From: CADEFF01 sp964569315
GTDB taxonomy: Bacteria; Pseudomonadota; Alphaproteobacteria; Dongiales; Dongiaceae
Direction of reading: 5' to 3'
Assembly: GCA_964569315.1 (NCBI GenBank)
Contig: CAZMUZ010000049.1
Coordinates: 1 to 25,382 of the forward strand
DNA: 25,382 bases
Of the stretch, positions 1 to 8,642 are shown piece after piece. Both the position numbers and the translations under genes were made by a program. The notes under the pieces were generated by a model. It ran no database searches. It had not been told where the DNA came from and was given only the letters and a program-made list of their open reading frames with translations. Numbering within the stretch: position 1 is the first letter of the stretch; every line of letters starts with the position of its first letter.

Positions 1-797
1 AAGGACAGGGCTTGCGCGGGTACGTCCATTTCGGCACCGGCAACTACCATCCGATCACCGCCAAGATCTACACCGATCTCTCCTTCTTCACCTGCGACCC
101 GGCGCTCTGCCATGACGCGGCGCGCACCTTCAACTACATGACGGGCTACGCGAAGCCGGAGAAGCTGGAGAAGATCGCGATCGCGCCGATCACGCTCCGG
201 CCAACGCTGATGCAGCTCATCGAGGACGAGATTGCCCATGTGCGAGCCGGACGGCCGGGTACGATCTGGGCGAAGATGAACTCGCTCGTCGATTCGGACC
301 TCATCGACGAGCTCTACCGGGCTTCCCAGGCGGGGGTGCAGATCAAGCTCATCGTGCGCGGCATCTGCTGCCTGAGGCCCGGAGTGCCGGGGATCTCCGA
401 GAACATCCAGGTCAAGAGCATCGTGGGCCGCTTCCTCGAGCATTCGCGGATCGTCTGCTTCGGCGGCGGTCAGCGCTTGCCCTCGCGCGGTGCAAAGGTC
501 TATCTCTCTTCGGCAGACTGGATGCCGCGCAACTTCGATTGGCGTCTGGAAACGCTGATTCCGATCGAGAACCCGACCGTGCATCAACAGATCCTCGATC
601 AGATCATGGTGGCGAACCTGAAGGACGAAGCGCAGAGCTGGGTGCTCGGGCCGGATGGCGCCTACACGCGGGTCGCGGCCGCCGCCGACGCCTTTAGCTG
701 CCATACCTATTTCATGACGAATCCCAGTCTCTCCGGCCGCGGCAGCGCGCTCAAGCGCGCCCGCAAGGCGCCGTCGCTCGACCTGAAGAAAGCCTGA
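1..797 (+). CDS. ppk: Polyphosphate kinase 1, C-terminal part (5' end outside window)
   Basis: PPK1 reversibly makes inorganic polyphosphate from ATP through a phosphohistidine intermediate. The reading frame is open from the first bases (codons begin at position 3), so the gene starts upstream and about 264 C-terminal codons are seen. The sequence opens with the family signature YVHFGTGNYHP, followed by KIYTDLSFFT. The second conserved histidine of the PPK1 C-terminal phospholipase-D-like domains is visible in LEHSRI (His codon 441-443). The first, autophosphorylated histidine lies in the missing upstream part. The motif YLSSADWMPRNFDWRLE is also typical of the family. The stop at 795-797 is followed after 9 bases by ppx, so synthesis and breakdown of polyphosphate are probably co-transcribed. 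Identity is secure. Confidence 0.96.
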   Translation, partial: GQGLRGYVHFGTGNYHPITAKIYTDLSFFTCDPALCHDAARTFNYMTGYAKPEKLEKIAIAPITLRPTLMQLIEDEIAHVRAGRPGTIWAKMNSLVDSDLIDELYRASQAGVQIKLIVRGICCLRPGVPGISENIQVKSIVGRFLEHSRIVCFGGGQRLPSRGAKVYLSSADWMPRNFDWRLETLIPIENPTVHQQILDQIMVANLKDEAQSWVLGPDGAYTRVAAAADAFSCHTYFMTNPSLSGRGSALKRARKAPSLDLKKA

Positions 798-806
798 CGG
801 TGGGAG

Positions 807-2315
807 ATGCCTGACCGCGGCGCCGCAGCATCCTCCAAAAGCATTGGCGTCGTCGATATCGGGTCGAACTCGATCCGTCTGGTGGTGTTCGACCGTCTGT
901 GCCGGGCGCCGTGGGTCGTCTTCAACGAAAAGGTCCTCTGCGGGCTCGGCCGCGGCCTCGAGAAGTCCGGGCGGCTTAACGAGGACGGCGCGACCATGGC
1001 CGTCGCCAATCTCACGCGTTTCGTGCGTCTCGCGGACGCCATGGGCGTCGGCATGCTGGACATGGTCGCGACCGCCGCCGTGCGCGATGCCGACAATGGC
1101 CGCGAGTTCGTCCGCATGGTCGAGCGCCGCTGCGGTCGCTCGATCCGTATCATCACCGGCGAGGAGGAGGCGCGGCTTTCGGCGCTCGGCGTGATCTCGG
1201 GCATGCCCGACGCGAACGGCGCGATGGGCGACCTCGGCGGCGGCAGCCTTGAGCTGGTGGTCCTTGAGAAGGGCGTGATTGGCGAGCACGTGACCTTGCC
1301 GATCGGCCCCTTGCGACTCATGGATGCGACCGACGGCGATCGCGACAAGGCGCGAAAGATCGTGGATCAGCGGCTCGAGGAGCTGGGCTGGCTCGCCGAT
1401 CTCAAGGGCGGCGTGTTCTTCCCGGTCGGCGGCGCCTGGCGGTCGCTTGCCCGCATCCATATGGAGCAGTCGCGCTATCCGCTGCATGTCATCCACAACT
1501 ACGAGCTCGGCCGGCGCGAGGTCGAGGAGATGGCCCGCCTGGTCGGCCGGCTGGGGCGGCGCTCGCTCGCCACCATTCGCGGCGTGCCGCGTCGTCGCCT
1601 CGACAGCCTGCCGCTCGCGGCGCTCGTGTTGGAGCGCGTATTGCGGATCGCCAAGCCCGACCGGGTGGTGTTCTCCGCCTACGGCCTTCGTGACGGGCTG
1701 ATGCACAGCCGGCTTACGCCCGCCGAGCAACGCAAGGATCCGCTGATCGAGGCGGCCGTCGACCTCGCCGAGCGCGAGGCGCGCTTCGGCAGCCAGGGCG
1801 CCGATCTGATGGGATGGACGGCGCCGCTCTTCCCCGACGAGAAGCCTGCCCATCAGCGTCTGCGGCGGGCGGTCGCCGAGCTCAGCGACATCGCCTGGCG
1901 CGAGCACCCGGACTATCGCGCCGAGCAGGCCTTCACCCGCATCCTGCGGCTCCCGGTGGCGGGGCTCGATCATGCGGAGCGCGTCTTCGCGGCGACCGCC
2001 GTCGCCTGCCGCTACGGCGCGGAGTTCGACGCCCCTTACATCGCAAGCCTGGGAAGCCTGCTGGACGACGCGGCGCGTCAGCGCGCGCGGCTGTTGGGGC
2101 TGGGGCTGCGTCTCGCCTATTCGCTGACGGCCGGCGCCCCCGGGCTGCTCGCCCGCGCCGCCCTCGATCGCAGCGGCGGCAAGCTCACCCTGAAGCTCGT
2201 CAAGGGCGACGAGGCGATGTTCGGCGAAGCGGTGCAGCGGCGCTTCGAGGCGCTCGGCCGGGCGGTCGATCTTCCGATCGGTACCGGCGCCCTGCCGATG
2301 CGCCGCTCGGCCTGA
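807..2315 (+). CDS. ppx: Exopolyphosphatase, Ppx/GppA family
   Basis: The 502-residue protein belongs to the ASKHA-fold Ppx/GppA family, which removes terminal phosphates from polyphosphate or hydrolyses pppGpp. Visible motifs are the N-terminal phosphate loop VVDIGSNSIRLVVFD (about residues 15-29), VATAAVRDA (about 87-95), ITGEEEARLSALG (about 116-128, containing the putative catalytic Glu) and GDLGGGSLEL (141-150). The length is close to the long bacterial Ppx form, with an HD-like C-terminal half. The ATG at 807 follows a purine-rich GGTGGGAG sequence. The gene lies 9 bases after ppk, supporting a polyphosphate role over a purely GppA role, although the sequence alone cannot separate the two activities. 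Confidence 0.93.
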   Translation: MPDRGAAASSKSIGVVDIGSNSIRLVVFDRLCRAPWVVFNEKVLCGLGRGLEKSGRLNEDGATMAVANLTRFVRLADAMGVGMLDMVATAAVRDADNGREFVRMVERRCGRSIRIITGEEEARLSALGVISGMPDANGAMGDLGGGSLELVVLEKGVIGEHVTLPIGPLRLMDATDGDRDKARKIVDQRLEELGWLADLKGGVFFPVGGAWRSLARIHMEQSRYPLHVIHNYELGRREVEEMARLVGRLGRRSLATIRGVPRRRLDSLPLAALVLERVLRIAKPDRVVFSAYGLRDGLMHSRLTPAEQRKDPLIEAAVDLAEREARFGSQGADLMGWTAPLFPDEKPAHQRLRRAVAELSDIAWREHPDYRAEQAFTRILRLPVAGLDHAERVFAATAVACRYGAEFDAPYIASLGSLLDDAARQRARLLGLGLRLAYSLTAGAPGLLARAALDRSGGKLTLKLVKGDEAMFGEAVQRRFEALGRAVDLPIGTGALPMRRSA

Positions 2316-2337
2316 AGCCTGCGCGCGGAGCTTCGCC

Positions 2338-3366
2338 TCAGCGCAGCTCGATCCGCTTCTCGATATTGATGAGCTCGGTCGGAACGCCGTCGATCTTGCG
2401 CGTGAGAACCAGCGTGCCGCGATAGGCGCCGGGCGGGAAACCGGTCTGCGAGCGGTCGCCCACGAAGCGGAGGAGGTAGATCTTGTCGGCCTCCGCGATC
2501 GCCTCGTCGCGCGCCAGCACCGCGCCGTCCGGGCCGATGAGCGAGATCACCCGCTTGTCGCCCTTGAGCTGGCCGTAGAAATCGACCCAGAAGGCGAGAA
2601 GGTTCGCCGAAGCCGGCAACTCGGCCGCGTCGTAGTCGCCGTTGCGCGCCGCCTCGGAGTCCGGCTTGACCGTCGCGAAGCCGGCCGTGAGGAAGCCGGT
2701 CGGGCGGTAGGCGAGCGCGGCGAGCGTCGCCGGCGCCCAGAGGCTGCGGCTCGTGTCGCCGCAGGCCGTGTCCCCGGCGACGCCGGTAAAGGGATCGACG
2801 TTCTTCTTGTCGTGCTGCACCATGAAATGGACATGCGGGTAGGAGGTGAGGCCGGACAGCCCCACCAGCCCGAGCGGCTGGCCCGCTTCGACACGATCCC
2901 CCGGCTTCACCTTCACGCTGCCCTTCAGCATGTGCCCGTAGATGCTGACCCAGCCGTCGCCGTGATCGATCAGCACGGTATTGCCGAGGCCGTATTTGTC
3001 GACCACCTCCGCGCCGATCTTGTTGACGTCGATATCCTCGATCCCGTCGCGCGTCTTGAGGACCGTGCCTGGCGCGGCCGCGATCACCGTCACGCCCTTG
3101 CGCATCGACACGTAGTTCGGCACGCGGATGTCGATGCCGGTGTGCTTGTCGCGGGTCAGCACGCCGCAGGCGTGATCGCGGACGCCCGGGCCCGGATCGT
3201 GGTCGAAGTAGGTCTGGACGAAGCAATCGACGTTGATCTTGCAATCGAGCGGGAGGGAGAACTGCGGCGGCGCGGCTTCGGCGCGCGCGATCGTCGGTCC
3301 GACGCCGATGCATCCGAGGAACAGTCCGAAGAGACAGGCGGAAAGCCACAGTCGGGAAGGCTGCAT
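2338..3366 (-). CDS. Secreted M23 (LytM-type) metallopeptidase
   Basis: The 342-residue protein starts with a signal peptide (hydrophobic segment about residues 6-25, likely cleavage after ARA near residue 29). The domain has the full LytM/M23 zinc set: HTGID (His75, Asp79), His145 in YGHM, and HVH (His178, His180). It is therefore probably an active periplasmic peptidoglycan endopeptidase cutting cross-link peptides, or an amidase activator of the EnvC/NlpD type. The intact ligands favour an enzyme. The C-terminal third (about 200-342) is a beta-rich extension I do not recognise. A Cys at residue 19 does not sit in a good lipobox, so I do not call a lipoprotein. The gene lies 34 bases downstream of rnd on the same strand and may be co-transcribed with it. 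Confidence 0.9.
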   Translation of the reverse strand: MQPSRLWLSACLFGLFLGCIGVGPTIARAEAAPPQFSLPLDCKINVDCFVQTYFDHDPGPGVRDHACGVLTRDKHTGIDIRVPNYVSMRKGVTVIAAAPGTVLKTRDGIEDIDVNKIGAEVVDKYGLGNTVLIDHGDGWVSIYGHMLKGSVKVKPGDRVEAGQPLGLVGLSGLTSYPHVHFMVQHDKKNVDPFTGVAGDTACGDTSRSLWAPATLAALAYRPTGFLTAGFATVKPDSEAARNGDYDAAELPASANLLAFWVDFYGQLKGDKRVISLIGPDGAVLARDEAIAEADKIYLLRFVGDRSQTGFPPGAYRGTLVLTRKIDGVPTELINIEKRIELR

Positions 3367-3400
3367 GCGTGCTGATTGCGGCCCTGCCAGGAGCCGCCCC

Positions 3401-4564
3401 CTATTGCGCCGCCACCGGCAGCTCGACGATCTTGATGTGGCGGCCGGCCGCCGTCAGCGCAAGCCGGCCGTTCTTGAGCGCGAGCGCGTCCGCGCCGAAG
3501 AGCTCGCGCCGCCAGCCGGCGAGGGCGGGCACGTCGGCCTTGTCGTTCGCGGCGATCTGCTCCAGGTCTTCCGCGCTCGCGACCAGCTTGGTCGCCACCT
3601 CATGCGCCTCGCAGCGCATCTTCAGCAGCACCCGCATGAGATCGACGATCGGCCCGAGGCCGGGCGGCGTGTCGCGCCGCGGCGGCACGCGCGGGCATTC
3701 GGAATCCGGCAGCTCCACCCCGCGGCGGATGGCTGCGAGCAGGGTTTCGCCCTGCCGGCCTTCGGCGAACCCCCGGCCGAGGCCGCGGCTTCGGGCGAGG
3801 TCTTCTGCAGTGGCCGGCGCATGCGCGGCGATCTCGATCAGCGATTCGTCCTTCAGGATGCGGCCGCGCGGCAGATCGCGACGCTGCGCTTCCTCCTCCC
3901 GCCAGGCCGCGATCTCGCGCAGGATCGCGAGGAACCGCGGCTTGTCGCTGCGCAGCTTGAGGCGGCGCCAGGCTTCGCGCGGCGCGATGCGGTAGGTGGC
4001 GGGGTCGGTCAGTACCGCCATCTCCTCCTTCACCCAGTCGGCGCGGCCGCTCTTCTCGATGCGGTGCCGGAGCTTCTCGTAAGCCGGGCGGAGATGGGTC
4101 ACGTCGCTCAGCGCATATTGGAGCTGACGCTCGGTCAACGGCCGGTTGGCCCAGTCCGTGAAGCGCGAGGATTTGTCGATGCGGGCGCCGGAAAGCTTGC
4201 CGGCCAGCGTCTCGTAGCTGACCGCGTCGCCGAAGCCGCAGACCATCGCTGCGACCTGGGTATCGACGATCGGGCTCGGGATGCTGCCGGACTGATGAAA
4301 GAAGATCTCGATGTCCTGCCGCGCGGCATGGAACACCTTGAGGATATTCGGATCGACCATCAGCCCGTAGAGCGGCGCGAGGTCGATGCCGGGCGCCATC
4401 GCGTCGATCACCGCCGCCTCTTCGGGGCCCGCCACCTGCACGAGGCAGAGAATCGGCCAGAAGGTGCGGTCGCGCATGAATTCGGTATCGACCGTGACGA
4501 ACGTGGCGCGGGCCTGCCGGGCCACGAATGCCGCGAGCGCGGCGGTATCGGAAATGAGCGACAT
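3401..4564 (-). CDS. rnd: Ribonuclease D
   Basis: RNase D is a 3'-to-5' exoribonuclease that trims tRNA and other stable RNA precursors. The 387-residue protein (E. coli enzyme about 375) carries all DEDDy exonuclease motifs: Exo I DTEFM (Asp26, Glu28), Exo II HAARQDIEIF (Asp84) and Exo III YALSDVTHL (Tyr150, Asp154). These are followed by HRDC-type helical domains, with residues such as RGILKDESLIEIA in the first. The ATG at 4564 gives the usual N-terminus; the frame stays open much farther upstream only because it runs antisense to aspS. rnd is divergent from aspS with a 141-base gap, and the M23 peptidase gene follows it. Confidence 0.95.
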   Translation of the reverse strand: MSLISDTAALAAFVARQARATFVTVDTEFMRDRTFWPILCLVQVAGPEEAAVIDAMAPGIDLAPLYGLMVDPNILKVFHAARQDIEIFFHQSGSIPSPIVDTQVAAMVCGFGDAVSYETLAGKLSGARIDKSSRFTDWANRPLTERQLQYALSDVTHLRPAYEKLRHRIEKSGRADWVKEEMAVLTDPATYRIAPREAWRRLKLRSDKPRFLAILREIAAWREEEAQRRDLPRGRILKDESLIEIAAHAPATAEDLARSRGLGRGFAEGRQGETLLAAIRRGVELPDSECPRVPPRRDTPPGLGPIVDLMRVLLKMRCEAHEVATKLVASAEDLEQIAANDKADVPALAGWRRELFGADALALKNGRLALTAAGRHIKIVELPVAAQ

Positions 4565-4640
4565 GGGTGCCCTGCTATACACGGTTTCGGAGGGGGGCGA
4601 AAGCAACCCGCCCGCGGCGGCCGTGAATGGGGTTAAGCGC

Positions 4641-4646
4641 TTGACA
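4641..4646 (+). promoter_or_regulatory. Possible -35 element for aspS
   Basis: An exact TTGACA lies 59 bases before the aspS start in the 141-base gap between the divergent rnd and aspS genes. No good -10 hexamer is found at 16-18 bases (the best is GACTGC), so this is only a candidate. For rnd on the other strand, TGTATA close to its start could be a -10, but without a clear -35. Confidence 0.25.
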
Positions 4647-4705
4647 AAACGCCTACTTTCATGCGACTGCCGCCCCGCCACTGACACGGGAGCCGAGCCG
4701 GCCCG

Positions 4706-6481
4706 ATGCATCCCTACAGGACCCATGATTGCGGCGAGCTGAGACCCGGCGACGCCGGCAAGACGGTGCGCCTTTCCGGCTGGATGCATCGCAAGCGCGA
4801 TCACGGCCAGTTGCTGTTCGTCGACCTCCGGGATCATTACGGGCTCACCCAGTGCGTGATCGACACCTCGAGCCCCATTTTTCAGCAGCTCGAGGCGACG
4901 CGGCCAGAAAGCGTCGCGACGATCACCGGGACCGTCGTGGCGCGTACGCCCGACACCGTGAACCCGAAGCTGCCGACCGGCCAGATCGAGGTGCAGGTCA
5001 AGGCGTTCGTGCTGCAATCCGCGGCCGACCTGCTGCCGCTTCAGGTCAATAGCGACGAGGACACCAGCGAGGAGATTCGCCTCCGCTATCGCTTCCTCGA
5101 TCTCCGGCGCGAACGCATCCACCGCAACATCCAGCTTCGCTCGCAGGTGATCGCCTCGATCCGCCGCCGCATGGTCGAGTCCGGCTTCACCGAGTTCCAG
5201 ACGCCGATCCTGACCTCGAGCTCGCCCGAGGGCGCGCGCGACTTCCTGGTGCCGAGCCGCCTCCATCCCGGCAAGTTCTACGCGTTGCCGCAGGCGCCGC
5301 AGCAGTTCAAGCAGCTTCTGATGATCGCGGGCTTCGACCGCTACTTCCAGATTGCGCCCTGCTTCCGCGACGAGGACAGCCGCGCCGACCGCTCGCCGGG
5401 CGAGTTCTACCAGCTCGATTTCGAGATGAGCTTCGTCACGCAGGAAGACGTGTTCGCGGCGATCGAGCCGGTGCTGCATGGCGTGTTCGAGGAATTCGCC
5501 AATGGCCGCCGCGTCAGCCCGGCGCCATTCCCGCGGATCGCGTTCGAGGAGGCGATGCTCAAATACGGCACGGACAAGCCGGACCTCCGCAATCCGATCG
5601 TCGTCGCCGACGTGACCGAGGCGTTCCGCGATTCGGGCTTCGGCATCTTCGCGAAGGCGGTGGCGGGCGGTGCCGTGGTGCGCGCCATCCCCGCGCCGGG
5701 CGCCGCGGCGAAGCCGCGCAGCTTCTTCGACAAGCTCAATGAATGGGCGCGCGAGCAGGGCGCTGCCGGCCTCGGCTACGTCATCTATGCCGATGGCGGC
5801 GCCAAGGGGCCGATCGCCAAGAACCTCGACGAAGCGCGGCTCGCGCAGATCCGCACGGCGACCGGGGTGAAGGACGGCGATGCCGTGTTCTTCGCCTGCG
5901 ACAAGAAACAGGTCGCGGCGAAATTCGCCGGCCAGGTGCGCACGCGGCTCGGCGACGAGCTGGAGGTTTCCGAGAAGAGCGGATTCAAATTCTGCTGGAT
6001 CGTCGATTTCCCGATGTTCGAGCGCAACGAGGATACCGGCCAGATCGAGTTCAGCCACAATCCCTTCTCGATGCCGCAAGGCGGCCTCGAAGCGCTGGAA
6101 ACGAAGGATCCGCTGGAGATCGATGCCTACCAGTACGACATCGTCTGTAACGGCGTGGAGTTGTCGAGCGGCGCCATCCGGAACCATCTGCCGGAGATCA
6201 TGTACAAGGCCTTCGCCATCGCCGGCTATGGCGCGGAGGAGGTGGAACGGCGGTTCGGCGGCATGTTGAACGCGCTCAAATTCGGCGCACCGCCGCATGG
6301 CGGCTCGGCGCCCGGCATCGACCGTATCGTCATGCTGCTGGCCGACGAGCCCAATATCCGCGAAGTGGTGGCCTTCCCGCTGAACCAGCGCGCGGAGGAC
6401 CTGCTCATGCAGGCGCCGGCCGAGGTCCCCGAGGCGCGGTTGCGCGAGCTCTCCATCCGGCTCGCCCCGCCGAAGAAATGA
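4706..6481 (+). CDS. aspS: Aspartyl-tRNA synthetase, probably non-discriminating (Asp/Asn)
   Basis: This class II synthetase charges tRNA with aspartate. It has 591 residues, the usual bacterial length, with an N-terminal OB-fold anticodon domain (about 1-110), the catalytic core, and a GAD insertion. Motif 2 is FRDEDSRADR (220-229) and motif 3 contains GIDRIVML (537-544). In the OB fold, GWMHRKRDHG has His33 where discriminating enzymes such as E. coli have Leu. This matches the Pseudomonas-type non-discriminating enzyme that also makes Asp-tRNA(Asn), which GatCAB then amidates. The discriminating/non-discriminating assignment is inference; the AspRS identity is certain. The start at ATG 4706 yields the conserved MHPYRTH N-terminus. 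Confidence 0.97.
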   Translation: MHPYRTHDCGELRPGDAGKTVRLSGWMHRKRDHGQLLFVDLRDHYGLTQCVIDTSSPIFQQLEATRPESVATITGTVVARTPDTVNPKLPTGQIEVQVKAFVLQSAADLLPLQVNSDEDTSEEIRLRYRFLDLRRERIHRNIQLRSQVIASIRRRMVESGFTEFQTPILTSSSPEGARDFLVPSRLHPGKFYALPQAPQQFKQLLMIAGFDRYFQIAPCFRDEDSRADRSPGEFYQLDFEMSFVTQEDVFAAIEPVLHGVFEEFANGRRVSPAPFPRIAFEEAMLKYGTDKPDLRNPIVVADVTEAFRDSGFGIFAKAVAGGAVVRAIPAPGAAAKPRSFFDKLNEWAREQGAAGLGYVIYADGGAKGPIAKNLDEARLAQIRTATGVKDGDAVFFACDKKQVAAKFAGQVRTRLGDELEVSEKSGFKFCWIVDFPMFERNEDTGQIEFSHNPFSMPQGGLEALETKDPLEIDAYQYDIVCNGVELSSGAIRNHLPEIMYKAFAIAGYGAEEVERRFGGMLNALKFGAPPHGGSAPGIDRIVMLLADEPNIREVVAFPLNQRAEDLLMQAPAEVPEARLRELSIRLAPPKK

Positions 6482-6560
6482 GCGCGACGGCCCTCGCGTT
6501 GCCAAAGCGATCCAAGCTGATAAAGTCGGGCGCGCTCGCTGCCGATCGGGGGAAGCTCGC

Positions 6561-7586
6561 ATGACGCGCCCAGCCGATGACGGGTTCCGCCTCGCTCCCG
6601 ATTGGGCGCCGCATGCGCGCTGCTGGATGGCGTGGCCGGTGCGCGCCGAGAGCTGGGGCGAACGGCTCGGCGAGGCGCGGGACGGCTATTCGGAGCTCGC
6701 CGCCGCGATCGCCCGGTTCGAGCCCGTCACCATCATCGCCAAGCCGACCAAGGTCGCCGAGGTTTCGCTGAAGACGGCACAGGGCGTGGCCAGCTTCCCG
6801 CTGCCGCACGACGATTCCTGGCTGCGCGACAACGGCCCGAGCTTCCTGGTGAACGCTGCCGGCCATGTCGCGGGGGTGCAATGGCGCTGGAACGCCTGGG
6901 GCGGCCGCTATGCGGAACGCGAGGCGGATTCGCAGGTGCCGGAGAAGCTGCTCGCCCATCTCGAGATGCGGCGCTATCTGGCGCCCCTCGTGCTGGAGGG
7001 CGGGGCGGTGGCGACCGACGGCGAAGGAACTTTGCTCGCGAGCGAGGCTGCCATCCTCGATCCGAAGCGGAATCCCGGCCTCGACAAGCGCACGGCCGAC
7101 GAGCTGCTGACCATGTTCCTCGGCGCCCAGAAGATCGTCTGGATCGGCGCCGGCATCGCCGGCGACATCGGCAGCCGGATCGACAGCCTCGCCTGCTTCG
7201 TGCGGCCGGGCGTGGTGCTGGCGCTCGCCACGAGCGACGGCGCCGACAGCAACCGGCCGGTACTCGAGGATTGCGTCGCGCGGCTCAAGGCGGCGACCGA
7301 CGCCAAGGCCCGCAGCTTCGAGATCGTCACGGTCGAGCAGCCGCGGGCGCGCCATGCGGAAGACGGCACGCGCCTCCCGCTCTCCTATACGAGCTTCCAC
7401 ATCGCCAATGGCGGCCTGATCGTCCCGGCCTTCGAGGATCCGGCGGACAAGCGCGCCTTCGAGACGATCAACAAGCTCTTCCCCGGCCGCGATACCGTGC
7501 AGGTGGTGGCGACGGAGATCGCCTATGGCGGCGGCGGCATCCACGCTGCCGTCCTGCCGCAGCCGACCGGCGTGGCGGCGAGCTAG
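6561..7586 (+). CDS. Agmatine deiminase-like protein lacking catalytic His and Cys
   Basis: The 341-residue protein belongs to the agmatine deiminase/peptidyl-arginine deiminase family. Active members convert agmatine to N-carbamoylputrescine using an active-site Cys, a His and acidic guanidinium-binding residues. Conserved parts are DDSWLRDNGPSF (Asp90), LEGG (Glu146), DGEGTLL, KRNP, CFVRPGVVLA and the C-terminal YGGGGIH. However, the HxD motif reads RID (Arg206 in place of His; codon 7176-7178), and the nucleophile position after GGGGIH is Ala329 (codon 7545-7547) where the family has Cys. The canonical downstream Gln-rich stretch is also altered to AVLPQPTG. Residues 149-152 (AVAT) replace the usual SIHV. 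A normal deiminase reaction therefore looks impossible. The ATG at 6561 has GGGGGAAG upstream. No aguB lies nearby. Family membership is clear; function is unknown. Confidence 0.85.
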   Translation: MTRPADDGFRLAPDWAPHARCWMAWPVRAESWGERLGEARDGYSELAAAIARFEPVTIIAKPTKVAEVSLKTAQGVASFPLPHDDSWLRDNGPSFLVNAAGHVAGVQWRWNAWGGRYAEREADSQVPEKLLAHLEMRRYLAPLVLEGGAVATDGEGTLLASEAAILDPKRNPGLDKRTADELLTMFLGAQKIVWIGAGIAGDIGSRIDSLACFVRPGVVLALATSDGADSNRPVLEDCVARLKAATDAKARSFEIVTVEQPRARHAEDGTRLPLSYTSFHIANGGLIVPAFEDPADKRAFETINKLFPGRDTVQVVATEIAYGGGGIHAAVLPQPTGVAAS

Positions 7587-7592
7587 AACGTC

Positions 7593-8558
7593 CTAGACGA
7601 CCCGGGCCGGGAGCGGCTTGCCGGCGAAGAAGGCATCGAGATTGTCGAGCGCCTTGAAGCCCATGGCGTTGCGCGTCTCGGTGGTGGCGCTGCCGAGATG
7701 CGGCAGCAGGAACGCGTTGTCGAGCGTTCGGTAGCCGGGGTTGATGTCGGGCTCGCCCGTAAAGACGTCGAGCCCGGCCGCGGCGAGCTTGCCGGATTTG
7801 AGGGCGGCGATCAGCGCCTCGTCGTCGACCAGCGGTCCGCGCGCCGTATTCACCACGATGGCCCCGTCCGGCAGCATCCCGATCCGCGCGGCATTCAGAA
7901 AACCGGTCGTCTCGGCCGTCGCCGGCGCATTGAGCGAGAGGAAATCGCAATGCGGCAGCATTTCCTCCGCATCGGCGTGGAAGCGCGCGCCCTGCTCGCG
8001 GTCGGGCGAGAGCCGCGAGCGGTTGTGATAGTGGATCTCCATGTCGAAGGCGCGGGCGCGCTTCGCGACCGCCTGGCCGATGCGGCCCATGCCGTAGATG
8101 CCGAGCCGCTTGCCCGTCATGTGATGGCCCAGCATGCCGGTTGGCGCCCAGGCGCCCCAGCGCGCTTCGCGCACCGTCCGTTCGCCGGTGAAGGCGCCGC
8201 GCGCCGCGGCCAGCATCAGCAGCAGCGCGATGTCGGCTGTGGCATCGGTGAGCACGTCGGGCGTGTTGCCCACGACAATGCCTCGCGCCTTGCAGGCCGC
8301 GACGTCGATATGATCGCAGCCGACGGAGAAGGTCGCGATGATCTTCACCCGTTCCGGCAACGCCGCGACGGTTTCCGCGTTTATCTTGTCCGTGGGGCAG
8401 GGGAGGAGCGCGTCGCAGTCCTTCACCCCGGCGAGAAGCTCGGCCGTGCTGTAGAGCTTGTCAGTGAGGTTGAGCCGTGCGTCATAATTGCGCAGGAGGC
8501 GTTGATGGACGGCGTCGGGCAGTTTGCGCGTGACGAACACGGCGGGCTTGGCAGGCAT
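7593..8558 (-). CDS. D-2-hydroxyacid dehydrogenase (glyoxylate/hydroxypyruvate reductase-like)
   Basis: This 321-residue protein belongs to the D-isomer-specific 2-hydroxyacid dehydrogenase family, which reduces 2-oxoacids such as glyoxylate or hydroxypyruvate. The Rossmann loop is GMGRIG (156-161). The catalytic residues are Arg240 in NTARG, Glu269 in TGEP and His287 in LLPHLGSAT. After the second beta strand the sequence is YHNRSR (177-182), with no acidic residue and two arginines. That pattern usually favours NADPH, as in GRHPR-type reductases. The substrate-loop motif FSVGCDHID (77-85) also fits this group. The gene converges on the agmatine-deiminase-like gene with only 6 bases between them. 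The substrate cannot be fixed from sequence. Confidence 0.92.
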   Translation of the reverse strand: MPAKPAVFVTRKLPDAVHQRLLRNYDARLNLTDKLYSTAELLAGVKDCDALLPCPTDKINAETVAALPERVKIIATFSVGCDHIDVAACKARGIVVGNTPDVLTDATADIALLLMLAAARGAFTGERTVREARWGAWAPTGMLGHHMTGKRLGIYGMGRIGQAVAKRARAFDMEIHYHNRSRLSPDREQGARFHADAEEMLPHCDFLSLNAPATAETTGFLNAARIGMLPDGAIVVNTARGPLVDDEALIAALKSGKLAAAGLDVFTGEPDINPGYRTLDNAFLLPHLGSATTETRNAMGFKALDNLDAFFAGKPLPARVV

Positions 8559-8642
8559 GGGGGAGTCTCCGGCGACGGCGGGGAAGGGATTGGGGCCGCT
8601 ATGGTTTTTCGTGCCGGCATGACATAATCCGCCGAGGCCCGA

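Noticed and set aside
2316..2337. A terminator hairpin between convergent ppx and the M23 peptidase gene.
   Set aside because: The 22-base gap and its flanks show no stable stem that I could pair convincingly.
3304..3314. A lipobox in the M23 peptidase signal sequence (FLGC at residues 16-19).
   Set aside because: The -3 position is Phe instead of Leu or a similar residue, and a normal signal-peptidase I site (ARA) follows.
4565..6562. A long minus-strand open frame that runs antisense through aspS in frame with rnd.
   Set aside because: It mirrors aspS codons in a GC-rich gene, has a composition unlike a real protein (His/Arg/Glu-rich low complexity) and no family motif. rnd has a normal start at 4564.
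8559..8642. CATAAT at 8623-8628 as a -10 for eipB.
   Set aside because: No acceptable -35 is found 16-18 bases upstream, and it lies only 15 bases before the start codon.
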